Both the position numbers and the translations under genes were made by a program. Positions 27,226 through 27,602 of a DNA stretch of 27,602 nt are shown one piece after another; position 1 is the stretch's first letter, and each line of letters opens with the position of its first letter. Where the stretch lies: contig JBOGWA010000137.1 of NCBI GenBank assembly GCA_050693155.1, forward strand, positions 1 to 27,602, given 5' to 3'. The notes below the pieces were generated by a model. It was not told where the DNA came from. It ran no database searches and saw only the letters and a list, made by a program, of their open reading frames with translations. This DNA is from JBOGWA01 sp050693155 (GTDB lineage: Bacteria; Actinomycetota; UBA4738; CALAEC01).

Positions 27226-27602
27226 AGGAGACAATCGTGAGGCGCCGATGGAGGGGCGTCGTCGCCATCGGTGGCGCTGCCGTCATCGCGGTCGGGTTCC
27301 TATTTGTGGCGGTGCCAGCTTCAGCAGGAGGTTTCTGCATCGAGCCCGCAACCGAAGCGAAGGGCGCAACGGTGGAGATGAAGGGCAGCTGCTTCACGCC
27401 CACGGTCCTTCGCGCCCCCGCGGGCGAACCCGTGGCATTCGTGAACCGCGATGCGGTCAATCACACAGTCACCGGCATCGGGGAATGGGCGCTTGCGTTT
27501 CGGCATGACGAGATCAAGCCGGGGAAGACGTTCTCGGTCCAGCTCGACACCGAAGGGATCTACGTCTACTCGTGCCTCATCCACCCCGGGATGGCCGGGG
27601 CA
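27222..27602 (+). CDS. Cupredoxin (plastocyanin-like) with type 1 copper site, partial
   Basis: From ATG 27222 the frame stays open to the window end (127 residues seen). A positive N-terminus and signal or TM segment (13-34, ending VPASAGG) lead to a domain starting GATVEMKGSCFTPTVLRAPAGEPVAFVN. The copper ligands are His81 (VNHTV) and Cys118, His121 and Met124 in CLIHPGM, a complete type 1 set. Two further Cys (39 and 57) could form a disulphide. Such proteins carry electrons or bind copper outside the membrane. The start overlaps the previous stop and has AGGAG just upstream, so it belongs to the sigma/anti-sigma operon. Confidence 0.85.
   Translation, partial: MKETIVRRRWRGVVAIGGAAVIAVGFLFVAVPASAGGFCIEPATEAKGATVEMKGSCFTPTVLRAPAGEPVAFVNRDAVNHTVTGIGEWALAFRHDEIKPGKTFSVQLDTEGIYVYSCLIHPGMAGA

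Noticed and set aside
1..27602. CRISPR array, retron, phage genes or replication origin
   Set aside because: No regularly spaced repeats, reverse transcriptase, phage structural genes or DnaA-box clusters were seen; the only repeats are those listed.

Overview
The window is high-GC bacterial DNA, most likely from an Actinomycetota genome, probably a deep-branching or uncultured lineage. The evidence is gene content: a UPF0182 membrane protein, a PDZ/Lon-type protease and a DUF2342 zinc hydrolase in the neighbourhood I remember from Mycobacterium tuberculosis Rv3193c-Rv3195. Other signs are an initiator tRNA without encoded CCA, GTG/TTG starts, and many -10 boxes lying only 6-14 bases before the start codon, which suggests leaderless transcription. 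I could run no database search, so family names rest on motifs and recall.

Left end (1-2337): the 3' end of a gene, possibly an alpha/beta hydrolase, is followed by a small tRNA-associated insertion. The last 45 bp of an intact initiator tRNA gene (2264-2337, minus) are repeated exactly at 183-227. Between the copies lie a TetR regulator and a divergent pair, a 49-residue His-rich membrane peptide and a DUF2269-like protein. A 30-bp dyad sits in their shared promoter region. No integrase is visible.

Envelope region (2415-14819): a secreted Asp-box beta-propeller protein is convergent with a tightly coupled minus-strand operon. Its order is PDZ/Lon-type protease, large sensor histidine kinase, FecR-domain lipoprotein and UPF0182. 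Next to it are a small two-TM protein, mreB and the DUF2342 zinc hydrolase. Two convergent gene pairs in the window share a CTAG tetranucleotide as stop codon on both strands.

Metabolic region (14871-24118): a family 4 glycosyltransferase, an unknown protein with a possible PNPOx-like half, and the DAHP synthase gene aroF. aroF is preceded by a textbook ribosome-mediated attenuator: a 19-residue leader peptide containing Phe-Trp-Phe-Tyr-Phe, an antiterminator pairing and a rho-independent terminator. Then come a BMP-family nucleoside ABC transporter (lipoprotein, ATPase, two permeases) and the divergent upp gene. This suggests uptake and salvage of nucleosides and nucleobases. The block is bounded by an identical 25-bp inverted repeat that contains the stop codon of its outermost gene at each end.

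Right end (24220-27602): an SCP2-like protein, a HicB-like/AlpA-like HTH protein, and an ECF sigma factor coupled to an anti-sigma-like membrane protein. A secreted protein and a cupredoxin with a type 1 copper site (cut by the window edge) follow.
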